The notes under the pieces are model-generated. The model had not been told where the DNA came from and searched no databases. It saw only the letters and a program-made list of their open reading frames with translations. Shown one piece after another: positions 37,428-48,222 of a DNA stretch of 64,000 nucleotides (the stretch's first letter is position 1; each line of letters opens with the position of its first letter). The translations under genes were made by a program, and so were the position numbers. Source of the DNA: Leptotrichia hongkongensis (GTDB lineage: Bacteria > Fusobacteriota > Fusobacteriia > Fusobacteriales > Leptotrichiaceae). The stretch covers positions 1,240,001-1,304,000 of the forward strand of contig NZ_AP019846.1 of the NCBI RefSeq assembly GCF_007990635.1, in the 5' to 3' direction.

Positions 37428-37769
37428 TCATTTCAAATAAATTTTCAAAGTCCCTAAAAAATATATCACTGCAATAGAAACAATTATTATTATTCCCAGA
37501 TTTGTCTTCCTAAAAGTTAAATATGCCACGATTACCATTCCAATCAGAACTCTTATTATATCAAAATTTGTACTTCCAGTAGAAGTGAAAATATCTGGAA
37601 ATACTAATACTGTCAGTACTGTATAAGGAAGTGCTTCAAAGAACTTATTAACTTTTAAGTTGTTTTCTGGAATTTTTACAAATATTGGCAATGTCCTCAG
37701 TATTACCGTCATGATTATGAGTGTCATCAAAATCATTGTTAAAATCCCTAAATTTTCGTTATAATTCAA
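37428..37769 (-). CDS. azlD: AzlD-type branched-chain amino-acid exporter subunit
   Basis: 113 aa from a TTG at 37769, which has AAAGGAAGTG upstream and overlaps the azlC end; the longer frame is antisense-free but non-conserved. Four membrane segments including TMILMTLIIMTVILRTLPIF and KFFEALPYTVLTVLVFPDIF, the AzlD hallmark. Works with AzlC as the small subunit of a branched-chain amino-acid exporter. Confidence 0.9.
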   Translation of the reverse strand: MNYNENLGILTMILMTLIIMTVILRTLPIFVKIPENNLKVNKFFEALPYTVLTVLVFPDIFTSTGSTNFDIIRVLIGMVIVAYLTFRKTNLGIIIIVSIAVIYFLGTLKIYLK

Positions 37770-38529
37770 TCTTATCACTTCCTTTCCCTTTATTAATTTC
37801 ATTGTTTTCCTGCTTTTCAGGATTTTCATTATAATAAAGCTGTGCGTATATAAAACTTGCCAAAAACATCGTTAAAATCATAACCCATCCTGAACTTACC
37901 TTATTTAAAATAGGCAAAAATGAAAATGCCATTTTTATAATAAGTGCCAGCAAAACAATTCTTATATATTTAAAATTTTGACTCAAAGCCATTATTAACA
38001 TACTGAAAAACATTGAATAAAGCACAAAATTCATACTTGTCATAAGTGATTCTGGCAATTTTTCACCAAATATTGTTCCAAAAATTGTACCAAAACAGTA
38101 GCAAAAATATGGAATTGTATTTACTCCCATCATATACCATGCATTTTTGGCCTTTTTCAATGTTAGATATGTTATAGTTTCATCAGTAAGCCCCACGCCT
38201 ACCAGAAACTTCTGAAAAATAGGAGTTTTTTCACCAAGCTGTCTAAAAATAACAATATTTAACAATAAATATCTTAAATTGATAAGAACAATAGATAAAA
38301 TCACTTCAATTGGAGGCGACTTCATCACATAAAGCACCTTTAACAGTAATGAATGAGCCCCACCTGCATACATTCCAAACGATGTAAGCCCAATCATTGG
38401 CAAAATTTGAGAAAAACTTTTAGCTGAAATCAGTCCAATTGCAACTCCAAAGGGAATGTAGGCAATTCCGATTCCAGTACCGTCTTTTAATCCCTTTAAA
38501 TAATTTTCCAGTTTTCTTATTTGTACCAT
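37759..38529 (-). CDS. azlC: AzlC-type branched-chain amino-acid exporter subunit
   Basis: 256 aa polytopic protein. IGIAYIPFGVAIGLISAKSF, MYAGGAHSLLLKVLYV, NLRYLLLNIVIFRQLGEKTP and FLVGVGLTDETITYLTLKKA are the AzlC/YgaZ blocks. Translationally coupled to azlD by an 11-bp overlap. A short acidic tail rich in Asn/Glu/Lys follows the last membrane segment. Confidence 0.92.
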   Translation of the reverse strand: MVQIRKLENYLKGLKDGTGIGIAYIPFGVAIGLISAKSFSQILPMIGLTSFGMYAGGAHSLLLKVLYVMKSPPIEVILSIVLINLRYLLLNIVIFRQLGEKTPIFQKFLVGVGLTDETITYLTLKKAKNAWYMMGVNTIPYFCYCFGTIFGTIFGEKLPESLMTSMNFVLYSMFFSMLIMALSQNFKYIRIVLLALIIKMAFSFLPILNKVSSGWVMILTMFLASFIYAQLYYNENPEKQENNEINKGKGSDKIEL

Positions 38530-38629
38530 TTTTTGTTCTGATTCCTTCCTTATATAGTATTATTCTAACAATTCCAAAACAATTAGTCAAATATATAATA
38601 TATATTTCTATCATATATAAAATATATAA

Positions 38630-41600
38630 TTACTTTAATAATCCCCAATTTTTAGCCACACTTCCATTAGCTTTTAACGGAACTTTCTTAAATTTAACCG
38701 TATTTTCCATAATGTTTTCTATTTTTTTCATATATTCCTTAGCAAATTCATCTCGAACTTCAAAAATCAGCTCATCATGAACTTGAAGAAGCATTTTTAT
38801 ATTTTCATCATTTTTAAATTCCTCATGAAGTTCAATCATAACTTTTTTTATAATATTTGCCGCTGTTCCCTGAACGACAGTATTTATCGCCATTCTTACA
38901 GCCTGTGCCTGTACATTTTTATTTGTTGAATTAATTCCGCTAATGTATCTTCTCGTACCGTAAAAAGTTTCTACAAAACCGTGAAGTTTAGCCGTTTCTG
39001 TTACAATATCCAAAAATTTTCTAACTCTCGGATATTCCTCGAAATATGTCGTAATATATTGCGAAGCCTCCTGAACTGTAATTCCCAGTTCCTTTGACAA
39101 TCCAAACGGCGTTTTTCCATACAGGATACTAAAATTAATTACTTTTGCAATACTTCTCTCATGCCGTGAAATCTCATCTTCTTCGGTTTTGAAAAATATC
39201 TTTCTTGCCGTTAAGTCATGCAAATCCTGATTATCCTGATACGCCTTTACTAAATGCCTGTCTTTTGACAATTCAGCCAGAACTCTCAATTCAATTTGTG
39301 AATAGTCAAATGAAATCAAGCTATGCCCTTCCTTTGCGACAAAACCAGTACGAATCCTTATTCCATCATCTGTTCTCACAGGAATATTCTGTAAATTTGG
39401 ATTTGCTGACGAAAGCCGTCCAGTAGATGTACCATTTTGATTAAAAGTCGTATGGATTCTCTCCTCTTTATCTGCCAGTTTTGGAATTGGCTCAATGTAT
39501 GTTGACAATAATTTCTTATAAGCCCTGTATTCCAGCAACTTTTTCCCAATCATCCGTTTATCTTCTGTCAATTCTCCATTATTTGCAATCATTTCCAGAA
39601 CTTCCACATTTGTTGAATATCCAGTTTTTGTCTTTTTACCTGATGGAATCTGTAATTTTTCAAACAAAACTTCTCCTAATTGTTGTGGTGAATCAATATT
39701 AAATTCCCTATCAGCAAGTTTATAAATATCGCTTTGGAGCATATTTATCTTTTCTTCCAGCTCATTCTGGAATTCACTGAAATATTTTTTATCAATTTTT
39801 ATTCCAGTTTCTTCCATTTGTGCCAATACTGGTATTAATCGACTTTCTAGCTTGTCAAATATATTTAAGAACTGCTCATTTTGTAATCTATTTCTAAAAA
39901 TTGTTTCCAATTTATAAATAAAAAACGTTCTCTTTGATAAAAACTCACAAATCGCATCATCAGAAACATCGCTAAAATCCTTCTTTCTTCGTTCCTTTTT
40001 AAATTGCTCCTCAAAAGTTGCAATCTCAACACCGAACTCATCTAGAATTATTTCCTCAATTTCTTGTAAACTTTCCGTTCCAAGTACATATCTTGCAAGC
40101 AAAACATCAAAGTATTCCGTGCATTTTATCCCGAATCTCTCTTCATTTACCCCATAAGTTTTTCCACCAACAGAATATCCAAAATACTCACTTTCCCCAC
40201 TTTTCATATACTCTTTCACATTATAGGCAATAATTTCTTTCTCACGTAATAATTTATAAATATCCTCAATATTTTTTTTATTATCTTCCTTTTCATCAGT
40301 ATTCTCACCTAAACTGAACAAGTTAATTTGAACTCCAGCTCCTGATTTTTCGTGATTTTCATTTTGTAAGATATTTTTCAATTCACTATCCAAAAGCACA
40401 ATATTCGTTTTTTCATCACAAATAGAAAGTCCAAGCATATTCTCAAAAATTGCTACTTTTTTATCCATTTTCTCAATCACAGAATAAGCATCATTCCAGC
40501 TCACAACTTTTCCATAATTTTTCTTAAAATACACTTTTTCATCTTTAATTTTCTTGGTTTTTTCAGTTTTCTGATTTTCTAGTGCGGTCTCTTCCTGCTT
40601 TTTCTTCTGAGCCTCGTATTCCATTGCCAATTTTTCTTTTAAAACTTGAATTTCATCAATTTTTTTGTCTATTTCTGAATTATGCTCATACTCTACATGC
40701 TCATAAAAATGTGAAATTCCATCAAAAATCGGATTTTCATTATCATACTCCAATTCCTGCTTTTCAATTTTTTCTCTTTCAAGTCTCTCTTTTTCCAATT
40801 TTTCTTCAGTAATTTTTTTATTTTTTTCTAAAACTAACTTCTCTTCTTCAGTAAGTTCCTTCTGATTACCATTTTGCAAGAATCTTTCCTTTTCTTCTTC
40901 CACAGCTTTAGAAAATCTTTTAAAATCAAGTTCTTCATAAAGTTCCAAAAGGCTGTCAAAATCCTTTTCCTCAAATTTCAATTTCTTTTTATCATATTCA
41001 ATATCAAGTTCTCGCTTCACAGTTGCAAGTTCCCGACTTATAAAGGCATTTTCCTTATCACTCAGTAATTTTTCCTTCTGTTTTCCCTTTATTTCGTCAA
41101 TATTTTCGTAAATTCCTTCCAAATTTCCATAAGTCGTAATAAGTTTCACTCCATTTTTAGGCCCAATCCCAGCAACTCCTGGAATTCCGTCCGACTTATC
41201 TCCCATAAGTCCAAACAAATCAGGAATCTTATCAGGCGTAACTCCCAAATATTCAACTACATCTTCATTAGTCTTTATATGTTTAAATGCAGAATTTTTA
41301 TCCCCTTTTCCAAGCAAGGCAATGTTAATTTTTCCATCTACAAGCTGTGCCAAATCCTTATCCCCAGTTATTACAAAAACCTCAATCTGCTCATCTTCAT
41401 CATTAGAAAATTTAGTGGCAAAAGTGGCAATAACATCATCCGCTTCCTGCCCATCCTTCTTATATTTCGGAATTCTATACCCATCCAATACCTTCATAAT
41501 AGTATTAATCTGCATAACCAGTTCTTCAGGCATACTTTCCCTATGTGCCTTATACGTTTCCAGCTCCCCAGTTCTATCCAGCTCACTTCTTTTCACATCT

Positions 41601-41770
41601 AGACAAGCCACTAAATAATCAGGCCTAAACTCCCTAATCACACTTTCCAGCGTATTAATAAACCCAAATGTTGCTCCAGTAGACATTCCGTTACTATTTC
41701 TCATTCCCATTAGTGCAAAATGACTTCTATACATAATCGCACTCGTATCCAATATAACCGCTCTTTTCAA
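38630..41770 (-). CDS. polA: DNA polymerase I with long charged linker
   Basis: 1046 aa, about 100-150 longer than usual. TTG start with GAGGA upstream. 5'-3' exonuclease domain (about 1-290: ILDTSAIMYRSHFAL, VFVITGDKDLAQLVDG, GLMGDKSDGIPGV). Then a charged coiled-coil-like insert rich in Glu/Lys (about 290-420). The 3'-5' exonuclease domain lacks the DxE motif (KVAIFENMLGLSICD in its place), so no proofreading. Polymerase motifs A (DYSQIELR), B (RSIAKVINFSILYG) and C (QVHDELIFEV) are intact. Confidence 0.96.
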   Translation of the reverse strand: MKRAVILDTSAIMYRSHFALMGMRNSNGMSTGATFGFINTLESVIREFRPDYLVACLDVKRSELDRTGELETYKAHRESMPEELVMQINTIMKVLDGYRIPKYKKDGQEADDVIATFATKFSNDEDEQIEVFVITGDKDLAQLVDGKINIALLGKGDKNSAFKHIKTNEDVVEYLGVTPDKIPDLFGLMGDKSDGIPGVAGIGPKNGVKLITTYGNLEGIYENIDEIKGKQKEKLLSDKENAFISRELATVKRELDIEYDKKKLKFEEKDFDSLLELYEELDFKRFSKAVEEEKERFLQNGNQKELTEEEKLVLEKNKKITEEKLEKERLEREKIEKQELEYDNENPIFDGISHFYEHVEYEHNSEIDKKIDEIQVLKEKLAMEYEAQKKKQEETALENQKTEKTKKIKDEKVYFKKNYGKVVSWNDAYSVIEKMDKKVAIFENMLGLSICDEKTNIVLLDSELKNILQNENHEKSGAGVQINLFSLGENTDEKEDNKKNIEDIYKLLREKEIIAYNVKEYMKSGESEYFGYSVGGKTYGVNEERFGIKCTEYFDVLLARYVLGTESLQEIEEIILDEFGVEIATFEEQFKKERRKKDFSDVSDDAICEFLSKRTFFIYKLETIFRNRLQNEQFLNIFDKLESRLIPVLAQMEETGIKIDKKYFSEFQNELEEKINMLQSDIYKLADREFNIDSPQQLGEVLFEKLQIPSGKKTKTGYSTNVEVLEMIANNGELTEDKRMIGKKLLEYRAYKKLLSTYIEPIPKLADKEERIHTTFNQNGTSTGRLSSANPNLQNIPVRTDDGIRIRTGFVAKEGHSLISFDYSQIELRVLAELSKDRHLVKAYQDNQDLHDLTARKIFFKTEEDEISRHERSIAKVINFSILYGKTPFGLSKELGITVQEASQYITTYFEEYPRVRKFLDIVTETAKLHGFVETFYGTRRYISGINSTNKNVQAQAVRMAINTVVQGTAANIIKKVMIELHEEFKNDENIKMLLQVHDELIFEVRDEFAKEYMKKIENIMENTVKFKKVPLKANGSVAKNWGLLK

Positions 41771-41911
41771 CTTAATTATTCCTCATTTCTTTTTTTAATT
41801 TTAACAATATTTATATTTATATATTTTACCATTTTTTACATTTTTTCTCAAATTTAATATGCATTCAATCTCTCTTATATTTATCCCTATTTAAATGGAA
41901 AATAATCTAAT

Positions 41912-42040
41912 ATTAAATCTCATTATAAAATAGAAACTATCATTAAGGACAAAACATTTTAATTCTTTACTACTATAGTATGTAATTCAAAATTTATTAA
42001 ACATCAGCTATTTAAAAGGGAATAGCATTAATAAAAAAAT
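41912..42040. repeat. dispersed repeat family 3, copy B
   Basis: Aligns with 7351-7474: TAGAAACTAT, TTTTAATTCTT, TAATTCAAAATTTATTAAACAT and GCTATTTAAAAGGGAA correspond in order. About 70-80 percent alike by eye. Lies in the 410-bp gap upstream of polA, which has no gene. Confidence 0.65.
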
Positions 42041-42087
42041 AACCTCTAATCCTAGATAAAATTTAGGAAAAAAGAGATTATTTTTAC
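42035..42087. terminator. terminator after the 145-aa gene
   Basis: AATAACCTCT (42038-42047) with AGAGATTATT (42073-42082) and inner TCCTA/TAGGA form a two-part stem, with T-runs on both strands. Confidence 0.8.
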
Positions 42088-42183
42088 TTTTATATAATTT
42101 TACTTACAAAAATTTTCCAAAGTTCAAAAATGCTTTTATATTTTTGATATATTTTAGAATTTTCAAAATTCTAATTCACTAAA

Positions 42184-42621
42184 CTAGGCTTCCTGTGTTG
42201 CATATCCGCCTTCGATTGCCACTTCCTTCACCTTTTCCTTCTTCTGTTTTATTTTTAGTGAAAAAGTTCCAGTTCCAGCTTGATTTCCATATTCCTCAAT
42301 ATAATCAACTACAAATACGTTTGTCATATCGATTTTTCTTACCATCTGTCCTGCTGAAATTATTTCAAGACTGGCTTGTCTGTAGGCATCGCTTGCTTCT
42401 GATGGTACTAACGACCATTGTGCTACTTTTCTTGTGTCGTCTTCTGTATCGCCATTTGCTGCTGCCAGTATTTTCCCACGAATTTCCAAGATTACTCCCA
42501 AGTCCGTTGCTCTCGCATTCGAGTCATCGGGCGTTTCAGAAATGTATTTTACATCCAGAATGCTTTCCTTATCAAGTAAAATTTCATTTTCTTGCCCTTT
42601 TACACTCAATCTGAATCCCAT
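42184..42621 (-). CDS. unknown 145-aa soluble protein
   Basis: No signal peptide or membrane segment. Strand-rich, with LSVKGQENEILLDKESILDV, SNARATDLGVILEIRGKI, and a final GTGTFSLKIKQKKEKVKEV. The overall strand pattern is loosely like tail-tube/Hcp-type barrels, but no motif proves it and no other phage or secretion gene is nearby. Good GGGGGAAT-type ribosome site. Single gene with its own terminator, so probably a real, independently expressed protein. Confidence 0.6.
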   Translation of the reverse strand: MGFRLSVKGQENEILLDKESILDVKYISETPDDSNARATDLGVILEIRGKILAAANGDTEDDTRKVAQWSLVPSEASDAYRQASLEIISAGQMVRKIDMTNVFVVDYIEEYGNQAGTGTFSLKIKQKKEKVKEVAIEGGYATQEA

Positions 42622-42755
42622 AATTATTCCCCCTCTTTTATTTTTGACAATTAAATAATAGTACTATTTTTTAAATTAATTTAATTTTAATTATCTAGTA
42701 TTATTTTACATCAAAAACATTTATTTGTCAATATTATTTTTTAATTTTTTATTAA

Positions 42756-43400
42756 TTAATCTACAAGGTAAATTTTAAGAGCTATCTCCTCATCATAAGG
42801 AATCGGTACTGCGATAAACTTTTTCCCAGCATCAATCATTCTTGCAATAATTTCACTTTGGTTTTTCGGCAAATATCCAACTTTTTCCTTTTTGGAATTA
42901 TACATAGCGACTGCATTTAGCGAAATGCCGTTAAATTCACGAAATAAATCCAATTGAACTTCATCTTTAATTTTAATTGCAAAATTTCTGATATATTTAG
43001 CTCCTTCCAAATAAGTATCCAGTAAAAAGAGCCTTTTTGATTTTTTTGTATATTTATCAATTAATGTTTTGGCATATTCAAACATCATTTCCTTGCCAAG
43101 CCTAATTTTTTCCTCACGTCCATTATTTTTCTGAATAACAAGCACTCCATTCCCGAAATTAAACTCATTTATCATATAATTACTTTGATTTTTCAAAAGT
43201 TCAAAATAATCCATCATTTCTTCAAAAATCATAATTTCCTTCTGATTAATCTGGAAAGATCCTTTTTTTAGCTCAACTGAAGTATTTTCAATATATGAAT
43301 AATAAAATCTCCCATCTGGAAAAATTTCAATTTCATAATTTCCTCCATAATAAAGTCCATCAAACTCAAGTTTTATCCCGCTAAAATTATTTATTAACAT
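42756..43400 (-). CDS. HIRAN-domain protein
   Basis: 214 aa. The N-terminal 135 residues are unrecognised, with a glycine/tyrosine-rich strand region (FDGLYYGGNYEIEIFPDGRF). The C-terminal segment (about 150-212) fits the HIRAN fold: LFREFNGISLNAVAMYNSKK, EKVGYLPKNQSEIIARMIDA. HIRAN domains bind DNA ends or stalled forks and occur in SNF2 helicases and small stand-alone bacterial proteins. Possible repair role, inferred. Confidence 0.75.
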   Translation of the reverse strand: MLINNFSGIKLEFDGLYYGGNYEIEIFPDGRFYYSYIENTSVELKKGSFQINQKEIMIFEEMMDYFELLKNQSNYMINEFNFGNGVLVIQKNNGREEKIRLGKEMMFEYAKTLIDKYTKKSKRLFLLDTYLEGAKYIRNFAIKIKDEVQLDLFREFNGISLNAVAMYNSKKEKVGYLPKNQSEIIARMIDAGKKFIAVPIPYDEEIALKIYLVD

Positions 43401-43507
43401 TTATCTTTCACCTCTTTCACCTTTCTAGTAAAATTTTTTTGTAAAAAGCATTTCTTAAAATATTAGTCTAGTACAGAATTTTCTGTAATATTTTTGAAAA
43501 GCTTTCC

Positions 43508-44497
43508 CTATTTTAAGCCTTCCAGTCTTCCTTCAAGAAACAATTTTAAATTTTTCTCAACATCGTCCATCAGTTTTATCATACTTTTTTCAGATTTCCA
43601 AGCAATATGCGGTGTAATTAAAATATTATCCAGCTGAAATAATTTAGAATTTTTTTCAATTGGCTCAACACTTGTAACATCAATGGCCGCTGATTTTATT
43701 GTTTTATTTTTTAGTGCAAAATACAAATCTTCCTGATTTATTACAGGCCCTCTTGCAAGATTCAAAATTACCGCACTTTTCTTCATTTTTTTCATTTTTT
43801 CAAGATTTATAAGATTTCGTGTTGAATCAGTCAGCGGGACATGAAGTGTCAAAATATCGCATTTTTCAAGCACTTCATCCAAATCATAACGTAAAAATCC
43901 ATCTTTTTCAATTACAGAGCCAGTTTTTGCATTATCTTTTTCAGTATTCTTCGCAACCATCACTTCCATTCCCAATATCTCTGCGACTTGAGCGACTCTC
44001 TTACCAATATTTCCAAATCCTACAATTCCTAATATTTTTCCATTCACATCGTCTATCGGATATTTCTGATAATCAGGAACAGTAATATCCATCCATTTTC
44101 CATCCTTAACTTCATCATAATATCTATTAACAGGTGTCAATCCGTTCAATAAAAAAGTAATCGCAAGCTGTGCCACAGAATTAGTCGAATACCCCGAAAC
44201 ATTTGCCACTTTTATCCCAAACTCATTTGCGCTTTTCACATCAATATGGTTAAATCCTGTCGCTGTAACAAGTATCAATTTAAGTTTTTCAGCCTTCTCA
44301 AATTGCTTTTTCCGCAATTTTATCCGGGTCGTTATTACAACATCCACATCCTTTATTCTTTCGTCAATTTCGCTAGAATCAGTATCTCCATACTCAATAT
44401 ATTCACCATATTTAGAAAATCTTTCTTTCAAATTAATCGGCCCAGCTGTAACTCTGTCTAAATAAACTATCTTTAAATTTTTATCCATGATTATCAT
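43508..44497 (-). CDS. D-2-hydroxyacid dehydrogenase
   Basis: 329 aa NAD(P)-dependent oxidoreductase. NAD-binding GFGNIGKRVAQVAEILGMEV, LNLARGPVINQEDL with the catalytic Arg nearby, and NILITPHIAW with the catalytic His. The SVAQLAITFLLNG block is shared with glycerate/hydroxypyruvate reductases, the likely substrate class; lactate cannot be excluded. An ATG three codons in (44488) is an alternative start. Confidence 0.9.
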   Translation of the reverse strand: MIIMDKNLKIVYLDRVTAGPINLKERFSKYGEYIEYGDTDSSEIDERIKDVDVVITTRIKLRKKQFEKAEKLKLILVTATGFNHIDVKSANEFGIKVANVSGYSTNSVAQLAITFLLNGLTPVNRYYDEVKDGKWMDITVPDYQKYPIDDVNGKILGIVGFGNIGKRVAQVAEILGMEVMVAKNTEKDNAKTGSVIEKDGFLRYDLDEVLEKCDILTLHVPLTDSTRNLINLEKMKKMKKSAVILNLARGPVINQEDLYFALKNKTIKSAAIDVTSVEPIEKNSKLFQLDNILITPHIAWKSEKSMIKLMDDVEKNLKLFLEGRLEGLK

Positions 44498-44591
44498 CTT
44501 TTCTTTAATTAATTTAATTTTTAGATATTTACAAAAAGTTATTTTATCAAATTATATTTCTGATTGAAAAATATATTCGTTTAACGTCAAT

Positions 44592-45320
44592 TTATATAAT
44601 ATCCACATCTGCTTTTAATTTATAGATAACATCTTTTCTTTCTACAACTATCATTACTTTTTCCTTCAATTCTTTATCTCTTTTTATTTTTTGAAGTAAT
44701 TTTTTAGCAGGATTTATAGCAATGGCGTTTCCTACGTTTTTAAACATTGTCAGATCACCAGTTGTATCCCCATAAGCATATGATTTTGTCAAATCTATTT
44801 CGTACATTTTACAAAAATCTGCTATTGCTTTTTGTTTACTTTTGGCATCCCACATTGGAGTTACTTTTCCTGTAAAAATACCATTTTCATTAACTTCATA
44901 AATAGAGGCCTTATAATCTTTAACTCCATACCTTTCAGCCATTTTGCTTACAAGAAAGTCTGGACTCCCAGAAATAATTATAACTTTATGATTTCTTTCT
45001 TTGTGATACTTTAATCTTTCACGTGTATAGCGATAAACCTTGTCACCTTTTAGCTCCATTACCCTTTTAGCAATAAAATCCATATCCTCCTTGCTAAAAT
45101 TCTTTAGAGCTTCCATATAAGTCTGTACAAGTTCATCAAGATAATCGTCATAATCCCCAGTTCTATTTTCCCATTTAGAAAATTTTTCTTTAACTTTCCC
45201 TTCCCAAGTCATCATATCAATATATTCATACTGCACAAGCATCTTAAAATGCTCAATTAGCAAAGAATCTCTATAAATTGTTCCATCTATGTCAAAAAAG
45301 GCCGCTACATTTTTATTCAT
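44592..45320 (-). CDS. HAD-IB family phosphatase (SerB-like)
   Basis: 242 aa from ATG 45320, 7 nt after GGGGG. Motif I FFDIDGTIYRD, motif II IISGSPDFLV, Lys region and motif III YAYGDTTGDLTMFKNVGNAI. The helical cap (about 20-110) and GKVTPMWDAKSKQKAI match the HAD-IB group that includes phosphoserine phosphatase and lipid/glycerol phosphatases. Substrate not determinable. Confidence 0.9.
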   Translation of the reverse strand: MNKNVAAFFDIDGTIYRDSLLIEHFKMLVQYEYIDMMTWEGKVKEKFSKWENRTGDYDDYLDELVQTYMEALKNFSKEDMDFIAKRVMELKGDKVYRYTRERLKYHKERNHKVIIISGSPDFLVSKMAERYGVKDYKASIYEVNENGIFTGKVTPMWDAKSKQKAIADFCKMYEIDLTKSYAYGDTTGDLTMFKNVGNAIAINPAKKLLQKIKRDKELKEKVMIVVERKDVIYKLKADVDII

Positions 45321-45417
45321 CCGCATTCCCCCTTATTTAGTTTCAATATTTTTTATTATTGTTATATTTTAACCTATTTTTCTTAGAATTTCAAATAAAA
45401 TAATAATTATATAAATA

Positions 45418-45454
45418 AAAAATATGGTATAAATTTTCTTAATACCATATTTTT
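45418..45454 (-). terminator. terminator of secA
   Basis: AAAAATATGGTAT (45418-45430) pairs with ATACCATATTTTT (45442-45454), 13 bp, with T-runs on both strands. Confidence 0.92.
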
Positions 45455-45475
45455 AGTTTATCAGATCAAAAAGTA

Positions 45476-48136
45476 TTATACATTTCTTCTTTCACGTTCT
45501 CTTCTTTCTCTTCTTGAAAGTGGACGTTGTGAGTCATTTGATGTTCTATCTGAAACATCATCTCCTAACATTTCATTTTCCTCATGCTCATATCTTACAT
45601 TTGAAACTTCTTCATGTGTCAAGTTATTTGTATCTTCCTCGCCACGAACTCTTAGTTTTAATATAAATGAACTTGTCTCACGTTTTATTGCATCAATCAT
45701 TTCATTATAAATATCAAAAGCGACAATTTTATAGTCATGAATAGGATTTCTCTGTCCATAAGAACGTAATCTTATTCCTTCACGCAATTCTGTCAAATCT
45801 TTCAAATGCTGTCTCCATTTAGTGTCCAATACTTCCAGCATAATATATTTTTCAATTCTTCTAAAGACTTCCTGTCCTATTGCTTCTTCTTTTTCATCAT
45901 AAATTTTTATCAAGTCATCATAGACTTTATTTGAAATTTCATCTGCACTAGCATTTTGTAAATCTTCTGAAATTTCATATTCAAATGTTTCATAAAGCTT
46001 ATCAGACAATAAATTAAAGTCTTTTTCACCATTTCCTTCACCCACATAAGCTGAATTTACAATGTCATCTACAGTATCTGAAATCATATTTGTAATTAAT
46101 TCTTTCAAATTCTCATTTTTCAAAATAGCGTCTCTTTGTTCATAGACAACTTCTCTTTGAGTATTATTTACATCATCATATTCAATAAGACTTTTTCTTG
46201 ATGAAAAGTTTCTGCTTTCAATACGTTTTTGTGCATTTTCTACAGCTTTACTGATTTGTTTATGACGAATTTCTTCATCTTCGTCAATTTTTAACATTTT
46301 CATCATGGCTTTTAGTCTATCTCCACCAAACAATCTCATTAAATCGTCATCTAATGAAAGATAAAACTCTGATGTCCCTGGATCTCCTTGACGTCCAGCA
46401 CGCCCTCTCAACTGATTATCTATACGTCTGCTTTCATGTCTTTCTGTTCCTAAAATAAACAATCCTCCAGCTTCGATAACACGTTTTTTGTCTTCTTCAC
46501 ATTCTTTTACATAAGTTTTGTATACATCTTCATATTCAGGTGTTCCTTTAACAGCAACTTTTGTTGCGAAAGATTCTGCATCTCCACCAAGTTTTATGTC
46601 TGTTCCACGACCAGCCATATTTGTAGCGATTGTTACTGTTTTGAAACGTCCAGCCTGTGCAATAATTTCAGCTTCTCTTTCATGATGTTTTGCATTTAAT
46701 ATTTCATGCGGTATTCTTGCTTTTTTTAGTAAAGCTGATACTTCTTCTGAATGCTGAATTGAAGCTGTCCCGACAAGGACTGGCTGCCCTTTTTCATAAA
46801 GTTCTTCTATTTTTCTTGCTATTGCTTTATATTTAGCTTTTTTATTCATATAGATAACATCTGGCAGATCAACTCTGGCAACAGGTCTATTTGTAGGTAC
46901 TACAATAACTTTTAGATTATAAATTTGTTTAAATTCATCTTCTTCTGTTTTTGCAGTCCCCGTCATTCCTGACAGTTTTTCATACATTCTAAAATAATTT
47001 TGTAATGTAATTGTTGCAAGAGTCTGATTTTCTCCAGCAACTTCCAGTTTTTCTTTTGCTTCAATCGCTTGATGCAGCCCATCTGAATAACGTCTTCCTT
47101 CCATAAGACGTCCTGTAAATTCATCAACTATGATAACTTCATTATCATCATTAATAATATAATCCCTATCTAGCTTAAATAACTCTTTTGCTTTCAAAGC
47201 CTGTGTCAAGAAATGCGTAAGTTCAACATACTCTGGTGAATACAAGTTATCAATTTTTAATATTCTTTCAACATTTTTTATTCCTTTATCAGTAATTGTA
47301 ACTGTGTGCGATTTTTCGTCAACTTCATAATCTTCCCAGTCTTCATCAGGAATTACAGTATTTTTTTTGTCTTTAATTTCTTCTGTCTTGTAACTTCTCT
47401 TAAGCACTTTTGCTACTTCAGCAAAAGTATTGTACCATTCTGTAGTTTCTTCAGCAGCTCCTGAAATAATAAGTGGCGTTCTTGCCTCATCAATTAAGAT
47501 TGAGTCAATCTCATCGACAATAACATAATTATGTCCACGCTGAACTTTTTCTTCAAGTTCTCCAACCATGTTGTCTCTCAAATAATCAAATCCAAATTCA
47601 TTATTTGTTCCATAAGTAATATCACAGTTATATGCCTCTTTTCTTTGCTCTGGGGTAATATTTCCAACAACTACTCCCGAAGTCAATCCTAGAAACTCAA
47701 AAAGTCCTGCCATAATATCTCTATCCCGTTTAGCAAGATAGTCATTAACTGTTACGACATGCACTCCTTTACCAGTCAAAGCATTTAAATAGATTGGAAG
47801 TGTAGCCATCAAAGTCTTACCTTCCCCTGTCTTCATTTCTGCAATGCTTCCTTTGTGAAGAATCATTCCACCGATGAGCTGAACATCATAGTGACGCATT
47901 CCCATAAGTCTTTTTGAAGCTTCTCTAACTGTTGCAAATGCTTCCACTAATATGTCATCTAATGTTTCCTTTTCTAATCTTTTTTTAAATTCTGTTGTTT
48001 TATGGCTCAATTGTTCATCTGTCAATTTCGCAAAAAGTGGTTCAACTTCATTGATTTTATTTACCAATTTTTGCATTTTCTTTATTTCTCTATCATCTGA
48101 TGTTCCAAATATCTTTTCTCCTATTTTCTTTAACAT
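45476..48136 (-). CDS. secA: preprotein translocase ATPase SecA
   Basis: 886 aa. Walker [19 protein letters not shown]-like [18 protein letters not shown], helicase motifs [20 protein letters not shown] and [28 protein letters not shown]. Drives Sec-dependent export with SecYEG. The C-terminus ends in an Arg/Glu-rich tail ([12 protein letters not shown]) and lacks the CxCx8C(H/C) zinc motif used to bind SecB, consistent with a lineage without SecB. Confidence 0.97.
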   Translation of the reverse strand: MLKKIGEKIFGTSDDREIKKMQKLVNKINEVEPLFAKLTDEQLSHKTTEFKKRLEKETLDDILVEAFATVREASKRLMGMRHYDVQLIGGMILHKGSIAEMKTGEGKTLMATLPIYLNALTGKGVHVVTVNDYLAKRDRDIMAGLFEFLGLTSGVVVGNITPEQRKEAYNCDITYGTNNEFGFDYLRDNMVGELEEKVQRGHNYVIVDEIDSILIDEARTPLIISGAAEETTEWYNTFAEVAKVLKRSYKTEEIKDKKNTVIPDEDWEDYEVDEKSHTVTITDKGIKNVERILKIDNLYSPEYVELTHFLTQALKAKELFKLDRDYIINDDNEVIIVDEFTGRLMEGRRYSDGLHQAIEAKEKLEVAGENQTLATITLQNYFRMYEKLSGMTGTAKTEEDEFKQIYNLKVIVVPTNRPVARVDLPDVIYMNKKAKYKAIARKIEELYEKGQPVLVGTASIQHSEEVSALLKKARIPHEILNAKHHEREAEIIAQAGRFKTVTIATNMAGRGTDIKLGGDAESFATKVAVKGTPEYEDVYKTYVKECEEDKKRVIEAGGLFILGTERHESRRIDNQLRGRAGRQGDPGTSEFYLSLDDDLMRLFGGDRLKAMMKMLKIDEDEEIRHKQISKAVENAQKRIESRNFSSRKSLIEYDDVNNTQREVVYEQRDAILKNENLKELITNMISDTVDDIVNSAYVGEGNGEKDFNLLSDKLYETFEYEISEDLQNASADEISNKVYDDLIKIYDEKEEAIGQEVFRRIEKYIMLEVLDTKWRQHLKDLTELREGIRLRSYGQRNPIHDYKIVAFDIYNEMIDAIKRETSSFILKLRVRGEEDTNNLTHEEVSNVRYEHEENEMLGDDVSDRTSNDSQRPLSRRERRERERRNV

Positions 48137-48222
48137 TTTATCTTTCCTTTCTTTATTTATTTTTATAGTTTATAAAATATTTGGCATTTATTCCCGTATT
48201 CTCAAGTTATTTTCATTTCTTT

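Noticed and set aside
43819-44085. Antisense frame within the hydroxyacid dehydrogenase gene
   Set aside because: No ribosome site and no conserved features; an antisense shadow.
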